Assembly (NCBI GenBank): GCA_964433715.1
Contig: CAYSSL010000009.1
Location: 1-19,458 of the forward strand
Length of the DNA: 19,458 nt
Direction of reading: 5' to 3'
Source: XYD1-FULL-44-32 sp964433715
GTDB lineage: Bacteria; Patescibacteriota; Minisyncoccia; Phycocordibacterales; XYD1-FULL-46-19
The position numbers were made by a program, and so were the translations under genes. Positions 6,640-14,874 of this stretch are shown in pieces (positions within the stretch are counted from its first letter, which is position 1; each line of letters begins with the position of its first letter). The notes under the pieces are model-generated. The model searched no databases. It was not told the origin of the DNA and was given only the letters and a program-made list of their open reading frames with translations.

Positions 6640-8823
6640 TTATTTTTCCAGTTTCTGAGGGTTGTGGTTAGGGCAAGTTTTATCACTACAACGGTCGGGA
6701 ATAGTTTTTGTGCCAGTCATTATTAGGTGAGGACAGGGTCCAGTTTCTCGCTCGTAGCCACAAATCGCGCCGGTCGGTTTTGATTTTATGATATGTTTAC
6801 AATCGGGGTAGTTGGAACAGCCATAAAAGAATCCAAAACGTCCTCGTTTTTCCACCATAGTGCCCTTGGAACATACTGGACATTTAATTCCTGTGTCGCC
6901 GGGTTTGACGGCATTAGGGTCTTCCTCAATATATTTACATTTGGGATAGCTAGAACAAGATATAAATTTACCAAATCGTCCGTCACGTTCAACTAAATTT
7001 GACTTGTTGCATTTAGGACAGACGCGACCAAGATCTTTTGGTCCCTCAAGTTTTTTGCCCTCTAAAGTTAGCGCCCCATTACAGTCGGGGAATTTGGCAC
7101 AGGAATAAAATTTACCTCCTTTACCTAGTTTTATTATCATCGGTCCATTGCAGACCGGACAGATGATATCTTTCGGAGCCTCGCCCAAGTTAGATATTTT
7201 TTCTATTTTAGCTTTAGATTTTATTGCCTTAGTAAATGGGGTATAAAAATCTTTTAGCGTTTTTTCGTATTTACGGCGACCAGCGGCAATATCGTCTAAC
7301 TCATTTTCCATTTCAGCGGTGAAAGTGTCACTAATATAGTCTGCAAAATGGAGGACAAGAAAGTCGGATACCAGTTCTCCCATATCGGTTGGCTGAAGAG
7401 ACCGCCCTTCTTTCTGGACATAGCCTCGATCAACGATGGTCTTAATAGTTGGGGCGTATGTGCTCGGTCGGCCAATACCTCGCTTTTCCAGTTCTTTTAC
7501 CAGTCCGGCCTCGGTGTAGCGGGGCGGTGGCAGAGTTTCTTTACCTTCCGAATTAATAGATACCAAATCCAGCTTGTCTTTTATTTTGAGTTTTGGTAAT
7601 TCTACATCTTCACCTCGAGCACGCGGGTCGGCCAAGAGCCACCCCGGTTGCATGACTCGTGAGCCATTGGCAAAAAATAGGGGAACTTCTTTTTTGTTTG
7701 TTTCCGCGGTGATTTTTGTACGCAAAACTTGAGCTGATTTCATTTGGCTAGCGACCGCTCTTTCCCAAATTAGTCTATATAATTTCTTTTCTTGTTCGGT
7801 GGCGCCGGCTGATTTTAGTGAGGAGTGTGATGGACGGATCGCCTCGTGCGCTTCTTGGGCGTTTTTAGATTTTTTGGTATAGCTATGACTTTCATAAAAT
7901 TCACTTCCAAACTCTTTACTGACTACCGATTTTATTTCAGCCAAAGCTTGATTAGACAAGTTTGTGCTGTCGGTACGCATATAAGTAATATGCCCTTTCT
8001 CGTAAAGCTTTTGTGCTAGTCGCATCGTAATTGAGGGTGAGTAGCCTAAGCGCGAAGAAGCAGCTTGTTGTAAGGTGGAGGTGGTAAATGGGGGGCGGGG
8101 ATGGCGCAGAGCTTCAGATTCTTTTATATCCGCGATTCTCCAAGTGGCCCCTTGTCCGGCTGTGGTTATTTCATCGGCGGCAATCTGGGTGCTTGGCTCA
8201 ATGGAACAAGTAAAAGGAATTTCCACCCCACCTTTTTCTTTTAGGGTGGCACTGATGACCCAATAACTTTCAGCGACAAAAGATTTTATCTCTTTTTCTC
8301 TCTCAACCAAGATTCGTAGTGCTGGTGACTGGACTCGTCCGGCTGACAAGCCATAACGTAATTTTTTCCAGATTAGTCCTGATAGGTCGTAGCCAAACAA
8401 CCGGTCCAAAACGCGGCGCGCTTCTTGGGCACTTCGTAAGTCGTCATCAATTTTGCGAGGGTGCTTAATTGCTTCTTGCACCGCTTCTTTGGTGATTTCA
8501 TTAAAGACAATACGCTTGGGGTCATCTAAGCCCAAAGCTTCCTTTATATGCCAAGCGATCGCTTCTCCTTCACGGTCGGGGTCAGTGGCTAGGACCACTT
8601 CATCGGCTTTTTTAGTCAGCGATTTTAATTCGGAGACAACTTTGTATTTATCTTTAGATATTTCATAGTGCGGAATAAAACCACCATCAATATCGATGGC
8701 GTTTTTATTTGATTTCGGTAAATCGCGGATATGGCCAACAGATGCTTTTACGACATAGGCCCCGTCGAGATATTTTGAAATCGTCTTTGCTTTAGCTGGT
8801 GATTCTACAATTAGTAGCTTCAT
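6640..8823 (-). CDS. topA: DNA topoisomerase I (type IA)
   Basis: It relaxes negative supercoils by cutting one strand through a tyrosine. The 727 residues show the Toprim start MKLLIVESPAKAKTISKYL, acidic metal site ATDPDREGEAIAWH (81-87), ARRVLDRLFGYDLSGLIW, the SAGRVQSPALRILVERE loop and the active-site TYMRTDSTNLS with Tyr281. The C-terminus carries three four-cysteine zinc ribbons (CPVC, CPKC and CPVC starts, each closing with CxxxPxC) and a last cysteine-rich piece (CGYERETGPCPHL, then CSDKTCPNH). The start ATG is 8 bases from an extended -10 box, so it is probably translated leaderless. The stop codon lies two bases from the scaffold gap, but the protein looks complete. Confidence 0.96.
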   Translation of the reverse strand: MKLLIVESPAKAKTISKYLDGAYVVKASVGHIRDLPKSNKNAIDIDGGFIPHYEISKDKYKVVSELKSLTKKADEVVLATDPDREGEAIAWHIKEALGLDDPKRIVFNEITKEAVQEAIKHPRKIDDDLRSAQEARRVLDRLFGYDLSGLIWKKLRYGLSAGRVQSPALRILVEREKEIKSFVAESYWVISATLKEKGGVEIPFTCSIEPSTQIAADEITTAGQGATWRIADIKESEALRHPRPPFTTSTLQQAASSRLGYSPSITMRLAQKLYEKGHITYMRTDSTNLSNQALAEIKSVVSKEFGSEFYESHSYTKKSKNAQEAHEAIRPSHSSLKSAGATEQEKKLYRLIWERAVASQMKSAQVLRTKITAETNKKEVPLFFANGSRVMQPGWLLADPRARGEDVELPKLKIKDKLDLVSINSEGKETLPPPRYTEAGLVKELEKRGIGRPSTYAPTIKTIVDRGYVQKEGRSLQPTDMGELVSDFLVLHFADYISDTFTAEMENELDDIAAGRRKYEKTLKDFYTPFTKAIKSKAKIEKISNLGEAPKDIICPVCNGPMIIKLGKGGKFYSCAKFPDCNGALTLEGKKLEGPKDLGRVCPKCNKSNLVERDGRFGKFISCSSYPKCKYIEEDPNAVKPGDTGIKCPVCSKGTMVEKRGRFGFFYGCSNYPDCKHIIKSKPTGAICGYERETGPCPHLIMTGTKTIPDRCSDKTCPNHNPQKLEK

Positions 8824-8831
8824 GTAGCACT

Positions 8832-8840
8832 ACTTTAACA
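8832..8840 (-). promoter_or_regulatory. Extended -10 promoter of topA
   Basis: TG-T-TAAAGT on minus, ending 8 bases before the ATG at 8823, predicts a leaderless or nearly leaderless mRNA. Confidence 0.55.
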
Positions 8841-8894
8841 TACTTAAACGTATAATTAGTAACAGAGACTGAAATATTACGCAAATATTACAAA

Positions 8895-9758
8895 TTAGCT
8901 AATATGAAATTCTCCTCCAGATTCTTCTATTACTCCTTTTATTTCTAGGAGAGATAAAGCGGTATTTATTTCGGTAGCTGGTAGTTTAGCTAAAGTTAAA
9001 ATATCTTCGCGTGACAAAGGCTCTCGCATTAATAAGTCGTAAATATTTTTTTCTGTTTCCGAAAAATCTTCACCCACTATATTTTTCTGCGAATCATTTA
9101 TTTTTAAGTTGAGGGCGTCTAAAATGTCGGCACTTTCAATTACTGGTCGCGCGCCATCTTTTAAAAGTCTCAAGGTGCCAGCTGACCCTTCGTTGAAGAT
9201 TGGACCCGGTACAACCAAAACCTCTCGGTTGTAATCAAGGGCGAGGCGGGCGGTAATAAGAGTGCCCGATTTTTCGGTGGCTTCAACTATTAAGGTGGCG
9301 GTACTCATTCCGGCCATCAGACGATTGCGTTTAGGAAAGCTGTAGGGTGTGGCTCTAAAATCTGGTTCAAACTCTGACAATAAACAACCATTGTTTTTTA
9401 AAATTTTATCGGCTAAGCCACAGTTGGAGGGTGGATAAAGAACGGTTTCTTCTAGACCAGAACCGGGAACTGCAATGGTGGGTAAGCCGACATCTAAAGC
9501 CGACTGGTGGGCAATACTATCAATCCCAAGAGCAAGACCCGACACGATGGCTATAGGATAATCAGCCAGACCGTGGATTAATTCTCGACACGCTTCTTTT
9601 CCATAATTTGAATATTTGCGAGAGCCTACTACCGCCAGATAAATATAATTTTGGGGGTTAGGCAACTGGCCTCTAATATATAGTTTGGTCGGCGGATCGG
9701 GGATTTGGCGAAGTAATGCTGGCCAATCTTTTAAATTTAGATTTTTTATTTCTTCCAT
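8895..9758 (-). CDS. dprA: DNA-processing protein DprA/Smf
   Basis: DprA binds incoming single-stranded DNA during natural transformation and loads RecA. The 287 residues show the Rossmann-like core in order: YLAVVGSRKYSNYGKE, AIVSGLALGIDSIAHQSAL, PTIAVPGSGLEETVLYP, SEFEPDFRATPYSFPKRNRL, ATLIVEATEKSGTLITARLA, and NREVLVVPGP followed by EGSAGTLRLLKDGA. The last ~65 residues form a winged-helix-like tail (LMREPLSREDILTLAKLP, then LSLLEIKGVIEE). The usual N-terminal SAM-like extension is short. It implies some capacity for DNA uptake, a trait often kept in small CPR genomes. It starts 7 bases after an extended -10 box and is not in an operon with topA, from which 71 bases and a topA promoter separate it. 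Confidence 0.95.
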   Translation of the reverse strand: MEEIKNLNLKDWPALLRQIPDPPTKLYIRGQLPNPQNYIYLAVVGSRKYSNYGKEACRELIHGLADYPIAIVSGLALGIDSIAHQSALDVGLPTIAVPGSGLEETVLYPPSNCGLADKILKNNGCLLSEFEPDFRATPYSFPKRNRLMAGMSTATLIVEATEKSGTLITARLALDYNREVLVVPGPIFNEGSAGTLRLLKDGARPVIESADILDALNLKINDSQKNIVGEDFSETEKNIYDLLMREPLSREDILTLAKLPATEINTALSLLEIKGVIEESGGEFHIS

Positions 9759-9765
9759 CTTTAAT

Positions 9766-9774
9766 ATTGTAACA
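9766..9774 (-). promoter_or_regulatory. Extended -10 promoter of dprA
   Basis: TG-T-TACAAT on minus, 7 bases before the ATG at 9758, again predicts a leaderless mRNA. Confidence 0.55.
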
Positions 9775-9819
9775 AAACATTTTTTATTGTATTACTATTT
9801 TAGATAGGAGGACACCAGT

Positions 9820-10017
9820 ATGTCTAAGTCGGAAAGGATCGGGCCTCGTACTGAAGACATTGAGGTTGGAGGAAAGAGGGGCTTGCTTGACCTGAAGCAG
9901 CTTGGCTTATATGGCCAAGTCTGGGGGACCGAGTTAGAGCGACTGAGCCACCCTGGCCCAGGGCCGAGGGTTCACCCTAAAAAAGGGCGAGGGCGGGGAA
10001 ATCAAACCAAAAGGTAG
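9820..10017 (+). CDS. Small basic orphan protein, 65 residues
   Basis: Not recognised. A strong Shine-Dalgarno (TAGGAGG, 9 bases before the ATG) and a terminator 18 bases after the stop support a real gene. The protein is polar: MSKSERIGPRTEDIEVGGKR, a short central hydrophobic patch (LGLYGQVW), then a Gly/Pro/Arg-rich tail (HPGPGPRVHPKKGRGRG). There is no signal peptide or membrane segment. The tail could bind nucleic acid, but that is a guess from charge. Codon use (GGG, AGG, CTG) is richer in G and C than that of the flanking dprA and serS, and the Shine-Dalgarno is also unlike theirs. Confidence 0.65.
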   Translation: MSKSERIGPRTEDIEVGGKRGLLDLKQLGLYGQVWGTELERLSHPGPGPRVHPKKGRGRGNQTKR

Positions 10018-10035
10018 TCTATTGCGGCAAGACGA

Positions 10036-10075
10036 AAAGCCAAGGCGGTTAATATCCCCCTTGGCTTTGTTTTTT
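10036..10075 (+). terminator. Rho-independent terminator after the 65-residue gene
   Basis: AAAGCCAAGG (10036-10045) pairs with CCTTGGCTTT (10059-10068), followed by GTTTTTT. Confidence 0.88.
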
Positions 10076-10085
10076 GGGGTGTTTT

Positions 10086-10094
10086 TGTTATCCT
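10086..10094 (+). promoter_or_regulatory. Extended -10 promoter of serS
   Basis: TG-T-TATCCT, 17 bases before the ATG at 10112, would give a leader of about 10 bases with no Shine-Dalgarno. The box is weak (TATCCT) and overlaps the end of the preceding terminator region. Confidence 0.4.
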
Positions 10095-10111
10095 AATAAT
10101 AATTAAAGACT

Positions 10112-11383
10112 ATGCTTGATATAAAATTCATTCGCGAAAATAAAGAGTTGGTGCAGGAGGGAGCTCATAAAAAAAAGATCAACATTTCTGTTGATGAGCT
10201 TTTGGGTGTGGACGACCGTCGTTTGGCCCTATTGCGTGAAGTCGAAGATTTGCGGGGCAAGCAAAACGCCGCCAATGAAAAAATTACTCAGGCCGCCGAT
10301 CCGGTCGTTCGCCAGCAGGTTATAGACGAAATGAAATTGGTTAAAGATGATCTGCAAAAAAAAGAAGAAGAACTTAAGCTGGTGATGAAAGAGTGGCAAC
10401 TTTTAATGTTGCAGATACCCAATATTCCCGATATGACCGTGCCGGCTGGTGATTCCGATGAAGACAATCAAGAAATAAAAAATTGGGGTGAACAACCAAC
10501 TTTTTCTTTTGCTGCCCAAGACCACATATCTCTGATGGAAAAACTTGATATGGTCGATCTGGAGCGGGGCGCCAAGGTGTCTGGTTTTCGTGGCTATTTT
10601 CTTAAAAATGATGGTGCTCGTTTAGCTTTTGCTATTTGGCAATTAGCCCAAGAACATTTTTTAAGTAAGGGTTTTTCTCCCATTATCGCTCCTTCCTTAG
10701 TTAAAAAAGAAAATTTATTTGGTTCTGGTTATCTACCTCAGGGTGAAGATGATTTGTATAAAACTCAAGATGGCGATTATTTAGCTGGTACGGCCGAAGT
10801 AGCAATGATGGGCTATCATTCTGGTGAGGTGTTAGAAGCCGCACAATTGCCCCGTAAATATTTAGCTTTTTCGCCCTGCTTTAGGCGCGAAGCGGGTAGC
10901 CACGGCAAAGATGTGCGCGGTTTAATTCGGGTTCATGAATTTTTCAAGCTGGAACAGGTTATACTATGTGAGGCCAGCCATGAAACCTCGGCTCGTCTTC
11001 ATGAAGAAGTCAATCGTAATACCGAAGAATTTATTGAGCTTTTGGGTATTCCTTATCGGACGGTGATTAATTGTGGCGGTGATCTCGGGTTAGGTCAGGT
11101 AAAAAAATATGATATTGAATTGTGGGTACCGCTGGAAAAAAAGTATCGCGAGATAAGCTCGGCGTCTTATTTCCACGATTTTCAGACCCGTCGTTTAAAT
11201 ATTCGCTACCGTGACACTGAAGGAAAACTGCGCTATGTTCACTCGCTTAATTCAACCGCTATTCCGACCCCGCGCATTTTAGTTTCTTTGGTGGAAAATT
11301 ATCAGCAAGCCGATGGTACTATTAAGGTGCCGCCCGCTTTAGTAAAGTATTTTGGAAAGGAGACAATCGGTCCCAATTCATAA
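10112..11383 (+). CDS. serS: Seryl-tRNA synthetase
   Basis: A class II synthetase that charges tRNA-Ser with serine. It begins MLDIKFIRENKELVQEGAHK and has a long antiparallel coiled coil to about residue 110 that grips the tRNA-Ser variable arm. Class II motifs follow: motif 2 FSPCFRREAGSHGKDVRGLI, the serine-binding TAEVAMMGYHSGEVL region, and motif 3 with STAIPTPRILVSLVENYQ. Motif 3 reads NSTAIPTPR where many bacterial enzymes have NGSGLAVGR, keeping the essential Arg. The length of 423 residues is normal. The end of the gene overlaps the likely start of the ftsQ-like gene by about 32 bases, so the two are probably translationally coupled. Confidence 0.97.
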   Translation: MLDIKFIRENKELVQEGAHKKKINISVDELLGVDDRRLALLREVEDLRGKQNAANEKITQAADPVVRQQVIDEMKLVKDDLQKKEEELKLVMKEWQLLMLQIPNIPDMTVPAGDSDEDNQEIKNWGEQPTFSFAAQDHISLMEKLDMVDLERGAKVSGFRGYFLKNDGARLAFAIWQLAQEHFLSKGFSPIIAPSLVKKENLFGSGYLPQGEDDLYKTQDGDYLAGTAEVAMMGYHSGEVLEAAQLPRKYLAFSPCFRREAGSHGKDVRGLIRVHEFFKLEQVILCEASHETSARLHEEVNRNTEEFIELLGIPYRTVINCGGDLGLGQVKKYDIELWVPLEKKYREISSASYFHDFQTRRLNIRYRDTEGKLRYVHSLNSTAIPTPRILVSLVENYQQADGTIKVPPALVKYFGKETIGPNS

Positions 11384-12263
11384 AGAAACGGTCCATGCGC
11401 GCGAACAGTTGCGGCGCCGGCGAGTGGAGGGTGTTAAGAGGCGCCGGCGAGTAAGAGCGTACAGTTTTTTTGTTTTACTAGTCTTTTTATTTATTGTGGC
11501 TGTTTGGTTTGGTAATTCTGATCGTTTTAAAATCAAAGATGTTTCAGTGGAAGGCAATGCGGTAGTACAAAGTTCTAATATTGTTTCTATTGCGCAAAAA
11601 AATCTAACCGGTCGTTACTTTTTAATTTTTTCCAATCGCAATGCTTTTTTATATCCAAAAGAAAAGATTGAACAAGAGATAAAGTCATCTTTGGGTTATG
11701 TGTCTGAGGTTAAGTTAGAGCGTCGTGGTTTTAATAAGTTGGTAATTTTTGTGGCGGAACGTGAAGCTAAATATATAGCTTGTGATCTTGGTTTAAAATC
11801 AAATAGTCAGTGTTATTTGGTTGATCGTTCGGGTTTATTGTTTGCGCCAGCTGGTGGTCGCTTTGAAAATGTTTTATTTATGATTCAAAGCAATTTGCCC
11901 GCCAAGCCTTTGGGTCAGCAACTTCTAAACAAAGACGACTTCGCTAATTTAGAGAAGGCGATAGCTTCACTGCCACAACTTTTTGCTCACGCTGGTATTG
12001 GTGGGCTAGACAGTGACTTGGTCAGTGTCTCGCCGGTGGGTGACTATATATTTGAGGTTAGGCAGGGATCTGGTTCTAATTGGGAATTGCGTTGGCACCA
12101 CTCTAGCGATTTGCCCACGATTGCTCGTCGGTTAAAAGCTTTGTGGGCGAGCTCTGATTTTCAGTCAGATATTAAGTCTGGTAATTTACAGTATGTTGAT
12201 TTGCGTTTTGGTAAAAAAGTTTTTTATAAATTAGACAGTGAGTTGTCGCCTCGACAAGAGTAA
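11352..12263 (+). CDS. FtsQ-like cell-division protein with POTRA domain
   Basis: A probable bitopic divisome protein, by analogy to FtsQ/DivIB, which links FtsL/FtsB to the cell-wall synthases. It has a very basic cytoplasmic tail (two RRRR clusters encoded by a 13-bp direct repeat ggcgccggcgagt), a membrane segment (YSFFVLLVFLFIVAVWF), then FKIKDVSVEGNAVVQSSNIV, the POTRA signature, followed by VSEVKLERRGFNKLVIFVAERE, typical of FtsQ. The C-terminal ~140 residues are variable. The start is uncertain: TTG at 11352 overlaps serS, and a GTG near 11427 inside the basic region is the next choice; a GGAG lies close by but is poorly placed for either. Confidence 0.78.
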   Translation: MERRQSVPIHKETVHAREQLRRRRVEGVKRRRRVRAYSFFVLLVFLFIVAVWFGNSDRFKIKDVSVEGNAVVQSSNIVSIAQKNLTGRYFLIFSNRNAFLYPKEKIEQEIKSSLGYVSEVKLERRGFNKLVIFVAEREAKYIACDLGLKSNSQCYLVDRSGLLFAPAGGRFENVLFMIQSNLPAKPLGQQLLNKDDFANLEKAIASLPQLFAHAGIGGLDSDLVSVSPVGDYIFEVRQGSGSNWELRWHHSSDLPTIARRLKALWASSDFQSDIKSGNLQYVDLRFGKKVFYKLDSELSPRQE

Positions 12264-12268
12264 AAAGT

Positions 12269-12274
12269 TATAAT
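12269..12274 (+). promoter_or_regulatory. -10 box for the amidase gene
   Basis: A perfect TATAAT just after the ftsQ-like stop. The start would fall near 12281, giving a leader of about 14 bases. No clear -35 is seen. Confidence 0.5.
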
Positions 12275-12294
12275 TAGCTGACATTGTTATTGTT

Positions 12295-13233
12295 ATGAAT
12301 AAACCAATTAACTCGGTCTTGTCGGCGGTGGCGGTGGTAGTGGTGGCTATTGTTTTAGCCTTGGCTTGGACACCTAAAAACCTAGAAGACGTGCAGGTTC
12401 CTAGTAACGCCAAATCCTCACCACCGGAGCTGGTGTTTGAAATGATCTCGTCCGAATATGAAGCAAAGATATTGGGCGTTCGTATTTTAATAGTCCCCGG
12501 TCACGATCTGCTTTCTCGCGGAGCGGCGTTTCGTGGTCAGACTGAAGAGTCTTTAACTCGGGAGCTAGGTCAGGAATTGGAAAATATATTATTAGTTGAT
12601 GGCCGATTTGAGGTAATAACCGCCCGCGATTTCACTAGCGGTCAATACACCGACGAGTTTGCTGCTTATTTTGCTTCAGCGGAAACTCAAATCAAGCGTT
12701 TTCGCACTTCAGTGCAGGAGACAATGGATCGATTGGTAAAAAGTGGCCGAATTGAAGAAACTAAACCGGTGATGAAGCACAACTTTGCCGCTGAAGATGT
12801 GTCTCTTAAACTTTATGGCATAAATAAATGGGCCAACGAAAACAACATTGATCTAGCTTTGCATATTCACTTCAATGATTATCCTCGTCGAGACACTCGT
12901 GTAGCTGGTCGCTACAAGGGTTTTGCTATTTACGCTCCCGAACGACAGTTTGGCAATAGTGGTGATAGTCGTAAGGTCGCTCAAGATATTTTTCAAAGTT
13001 TGAGTTATGTCGCAGCTACGAGTACTTTTCCACTAGAGTCCGCTGGTATTATTGAAACTCAAGATTTAATTGCGGCTGGTTCTTATAACTCACAAACGCA
13101 CCCCGCTTTATTGATTGAGTATGGATATATTTATGAACCAAAATTTTCTGTTGAAGGTCGCCGTGGAAAGTCTTTACCTATTTTAGCGGAAGCTACTTAT
13201 CGAGGTATAGTTAGACATTTTTTTGGGCGTTAA
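12295..13233 (+). CDS. Divergent N-acetylmuramoyl-L-alanine amidase (Amidase_3-like), membrane anchored
   Basis: Probably a zinc amidase that cleaves the bond between muramic acid and the stem peptide during cell separation. An N-terminal anchor or signal (AVAVVVVAIVLALAW) is followed by ILIVPGHDLLSRGAAF (first zinc His in PGH), EESLTRELGQELENIL (zinc Glu), LALHIHFND (second zinc His, compare SIHxNA) and PALLIEYGYIYEPKF, holding the catalytic Glu as in Amidase_3 (LxExGFxSN). The canonical DPGHGG has become VPGHDL. An extra ~60-residue helical stretch lies between the two halves. It sits directly behind the ftsQ-like gene, which fits a role in division. The 312-residue length is plausible for this family. 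Confidence 0.75.
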   Translation: MNKPINSVLSAVAVVVVAIVLALAWTPKNLEDVQVPSNAKSSPPELVFEMISSEYEAKILGVRILIVPGHDLLSRGAAFRGQTEESLTRELGQELENILLVDGRFEVITARDFTSGQYTDEFAAYFASAETQIKRFRTSVQETMDRLVKSGRIEETKPVMKHNFAAEDVSLKLYGINKWANENNIDLALHIHFNDYPRRDTRVAGRYKGFAIYAPERQFGNSGDSRKVAQDIFQSLSYVAATSTFPLESAGIIETQDLIAAGSYNSQTHPALLIEYGYIYEPKFSVEGRRGKSLPILAEATYRGIVRHFFGR

Positions 13234-13274
13234 AAACAAAAAGCGGTCGGTTTGCCCAAGGGCAAACCGACCGC
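13231..13274 (-). terminator. Strong terminator of the 13289-13720 gene
   Basis: A 15-bp perfect GC-rich stem (13243-13257 with 13260-13274) and a two-base loop. On minus it is followed by TTTTTGTTTTTA. The plus side has no U-tract, so it mainly serves the minus-strand gene, though the stem lies directly behind the amidase stop. Confidence 0.9.
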
Positions 13275-13288
13275 GACACCGCTACTAA

Positions 13289-13720
13289 TTAATTGGGCAC
13301 GTTGTTGTAGCACTCGTACAACTTCTCGGCCCCCACCGCAAGGGAACAGACCCTCATCAGACCGATGGGTCCACCGGGCCAGACCTGATAGATATCCTCA
13401 GCGTCGAGGCCTATCTTCTCACCGCCCTCTTCGGGCAGAAAGTAGCCCGAGAGTCTCCCAGTGTAGGGATCGAAAAAAATGAAGTTAGGGTCTTTCTCGG
13501 GATCACAGTCCATACTGTGGATCCGAAAGTAGACCCGTCCGTCGGGTTTGAGAAATGGCCGTGCCATGACGTGTTCACGACCGATTTCCCACCACGCCTT
13601 AGGTTTTATCCCGTCCGCGTCTTTAAACGGCGCAAACCCAGCCAAGGTGGGACTCCCAGCCATAACCCTTACGTAGATTTTCACTGGGATTGGGACCGGC
13701 TTTTTGAGTCTACCGATCAT
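13289..13720 (-). CDS. Orphan soluble protein of about 143 residues
   Basis: Not recognised. A GGGGG ribosome-binding sequence lies 8 bases before the ATG at 13720; an in-frame GTG at 13729 would overlap it. Visible traits: a Pro/Val-rich start (KKPVPIPVKIYVRV), then MAGSPTLAGFAPF, KAWWEIGREHV, DGRVYFRIHSMDCDP, FIFFDPYTGRLSGYFLPEEG and DIYQVWPGGPIGLMRV. There is no membrane segment. The alternating aromatic and Gly/Asp pattern suggests a small beta-rich fold. Codons favour TAC, AAC, GAG and AAG, unlike its A/T-preferring neighbours. The gene has its own consensus promoter, leader and terminator, and runs against all flanking genes. These traits suggest a separately acquired cassette. Reading frames on the other strand here have no such signals. 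Confidence 0.75.
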   Translation of the reverse strand: MIGRLKKPVPIPVKIYVRVMAGSPTLAGFAPFKDADGIKPKAWWEIGREHVMARPFLKPDGRVYFRIHSMDCDPEKDPNFIFFDPYTGRLSGYFLPEEGGEKIGLDAEDIYQVWPGGPIGLMRVCSLAVGAEKLYECYNNVPN

Positions 13721-13770
13721 GTTGATCACCCCCTTATGTATGCGGTTTTAGTTAAGGAACCTCTAAATGT

Positions 13771-13798
13771 ATTATATAACATATAAATTAAAAGTCAA
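13771..13798 (-). promoter_or_regulatory. Consensus promoter of the orphan gene
   Basis: On minus, TTGACT (13798-13793), 16 bases, TATAAT (13776-13771). The start would fall near 13764, leaving a leader of about 44 bases with a Shine-Dalgarno. The design matches the promoter at 147-175. Confidence 0.85.
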
Positions 13799-13829
13799 TG
13801 AAAAACTTCCCATCGGTCTTATTTTCCGC

Positions 13830-13835
13830 TAATCT
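13830..13835 (+). promoter_or_regulatory. -10 box of dus
   Basis: TAATCT ends 6 bases before the ATG at 13842, the spacing of a leaderless mRNA. There is no TG extension and no clear -35. Confidence 0.4.
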
Positions 13836-13841
13836 TTACCA

Positions 13842-14864
13842 ATGGCTGATAATATTTGGCATTCGCTCAAAAAACCTATATTTGTACTAGCACCAATGGC
13901 CGATGTCACCGATGCAGCTTTTCGGCAGATTATTGCTAAATATAGTCGCCGGACCGATGGGTCGGCTGGTCCTACTGGTCCTGATATTTTTTATACGGAA
14001 TTTGTTTCCGCCGATGGTCTAATTCATCCGACTGCTGGTGCCAAGCTAAGACGAGAGTTGTATTTTACCCCCGCTGAGCAACCAATCGTGGCTCAACTGT
14101 TTACTTCTAAACCAGACAAAATGCGGGCCGCGGCAGCGATTGTTGCCGATCTTGGTTTTGCGGGGGTGGATATAAATATGGGTTGTCCTGACAAGGGGAT
14201 AGAAAAACAAGGTTGTGGTGCTGATTTAATCAAAAATCCCAATTTGGCCAAAGAACTTATTGCCGCCGCCACCGAAGGGGCAGGTGGCTTGCCGGTCTCT
14301 GTTAAAACTCGCCTTGGTTATAATAAGGTTGAATTAGAACAGTGGGTACCGGCTTTGCTAGAGGCCAAGCCGACCGCTATTACTTTTCATTTGCGCACTC
14401 GTAAAGAGATGTCTAAAGTGGCCGCTCATTGGGAGTTGGCAAATATTCCGGTTGATATGGCTCGTGGTAGCGGCACGCTTATTTTAGCCAATGGCGACAT
14501 TAAAGATTTAACTGAAGCTAGAGCTAAATGTGCTCAGTATGGTTTAGATGGGGCAATGCTTGGTCGCGCTATTTATGGTAACCCTTGGCTTTTTAGCGAA
14601 ATAAAACCTAGCGTTAAAGAAAAAATAGAAGTCTTGATTGAGCATATTGAACTATTTGCTGATTTGTTTGGTTCATCGGCGACCAACACTCGTCTTTTTG
14701 GTGGTCATACAAAAAGTTTTTCTCTAATGAAAAAACATTTCAAAGCTTATGTAGAAGGTTTTGCGGGAGCAAGTGACCTGCGAGCTACGCTAATGCTGGT
14801 AGAAACAGCCGATGAGGCCGTAAAGATTTTGCGCGATTTTTTACTAAACGAAAAGCTGTTATAA
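13842..14864 (+). CDS. dus: tRNA-dihydrouridine synthase
   Basis: An FMN enzyme that reduces uridine to dihydrouridine in the tRNA D-loop with NADPH. The 340 residues show a TIM barrel: FVLAPMADVTDAAFRQI at the N-terminus, VAQLFTSKPDKM, GVDINMGCPDKGIEKQGCGA with the catalytic Cys in GCP, LPVSVKTRLGYN (FMN-binding Lys/Arg), ITFHLRTRKEMSK, LILANGDIKD and DGAMLGRAIYGNPWLF (phosphate binding). A C-terminal helical RNA-binding part with HTKSFSLMKKHFKAYVEGF follows. Length is normal. Its stop codon TAA is part of the TATAAT of the dnaX promoter. Subtype A, B or C is not assigned. Confidence 0.95.
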   Translation: MADNIWHSLKKPIFVLAPMADVTDAAFRQIIAKYSRRTDGSAGPTGPDIFYTEFVSADGLIHPTAGAKLRRELYFTPAEQPIVAQLFTSKPDKMRAAAAIVADLGFAGVDINMGCPDKGIEKQGCGADLIKNPNLAKELIAAATEGAGGLPVSVKTRLGYNKVELEQWVPALLEAKPTAITFHLRTRKEMSKVAAHWELANIPVDMARGSGTLILANGDIKDLTEARAKCAQYGLDGAMLGRAIYGNPWLFSEIKPSVKEKIEVLIEHIELFADLFGSSATNTRLFGGHTKSFSLMKKHFKAYVEGFAGASDLRATLMLVETADEAVKILRDFLLNEKLL

Positions 14865-14865
14865 T
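14857..14865 (+). promoter_or_regulatory. Extended -10 promoter of dnaX inside the dus stop
   Basis: TG-T-TATAAT: a perfect -10 box whose TAA is also the dus stop codon. Transcription would begin at or just before the dnaX ATG (14875). Confidence 0.65.
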
Positions 14866-14874
14866 CCACCTGAT

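Noticed and set aside
6412..6726. Frames crossing the N gap
   Set aside because: They contain about 34 undefined residues, and the gap length is arbitrary.
13252..13786. Plus-strand frames opposite the orphan gene
   Set aside because: They lack ribosome-binding and promoter signals; the minus-strand gene has all of them.
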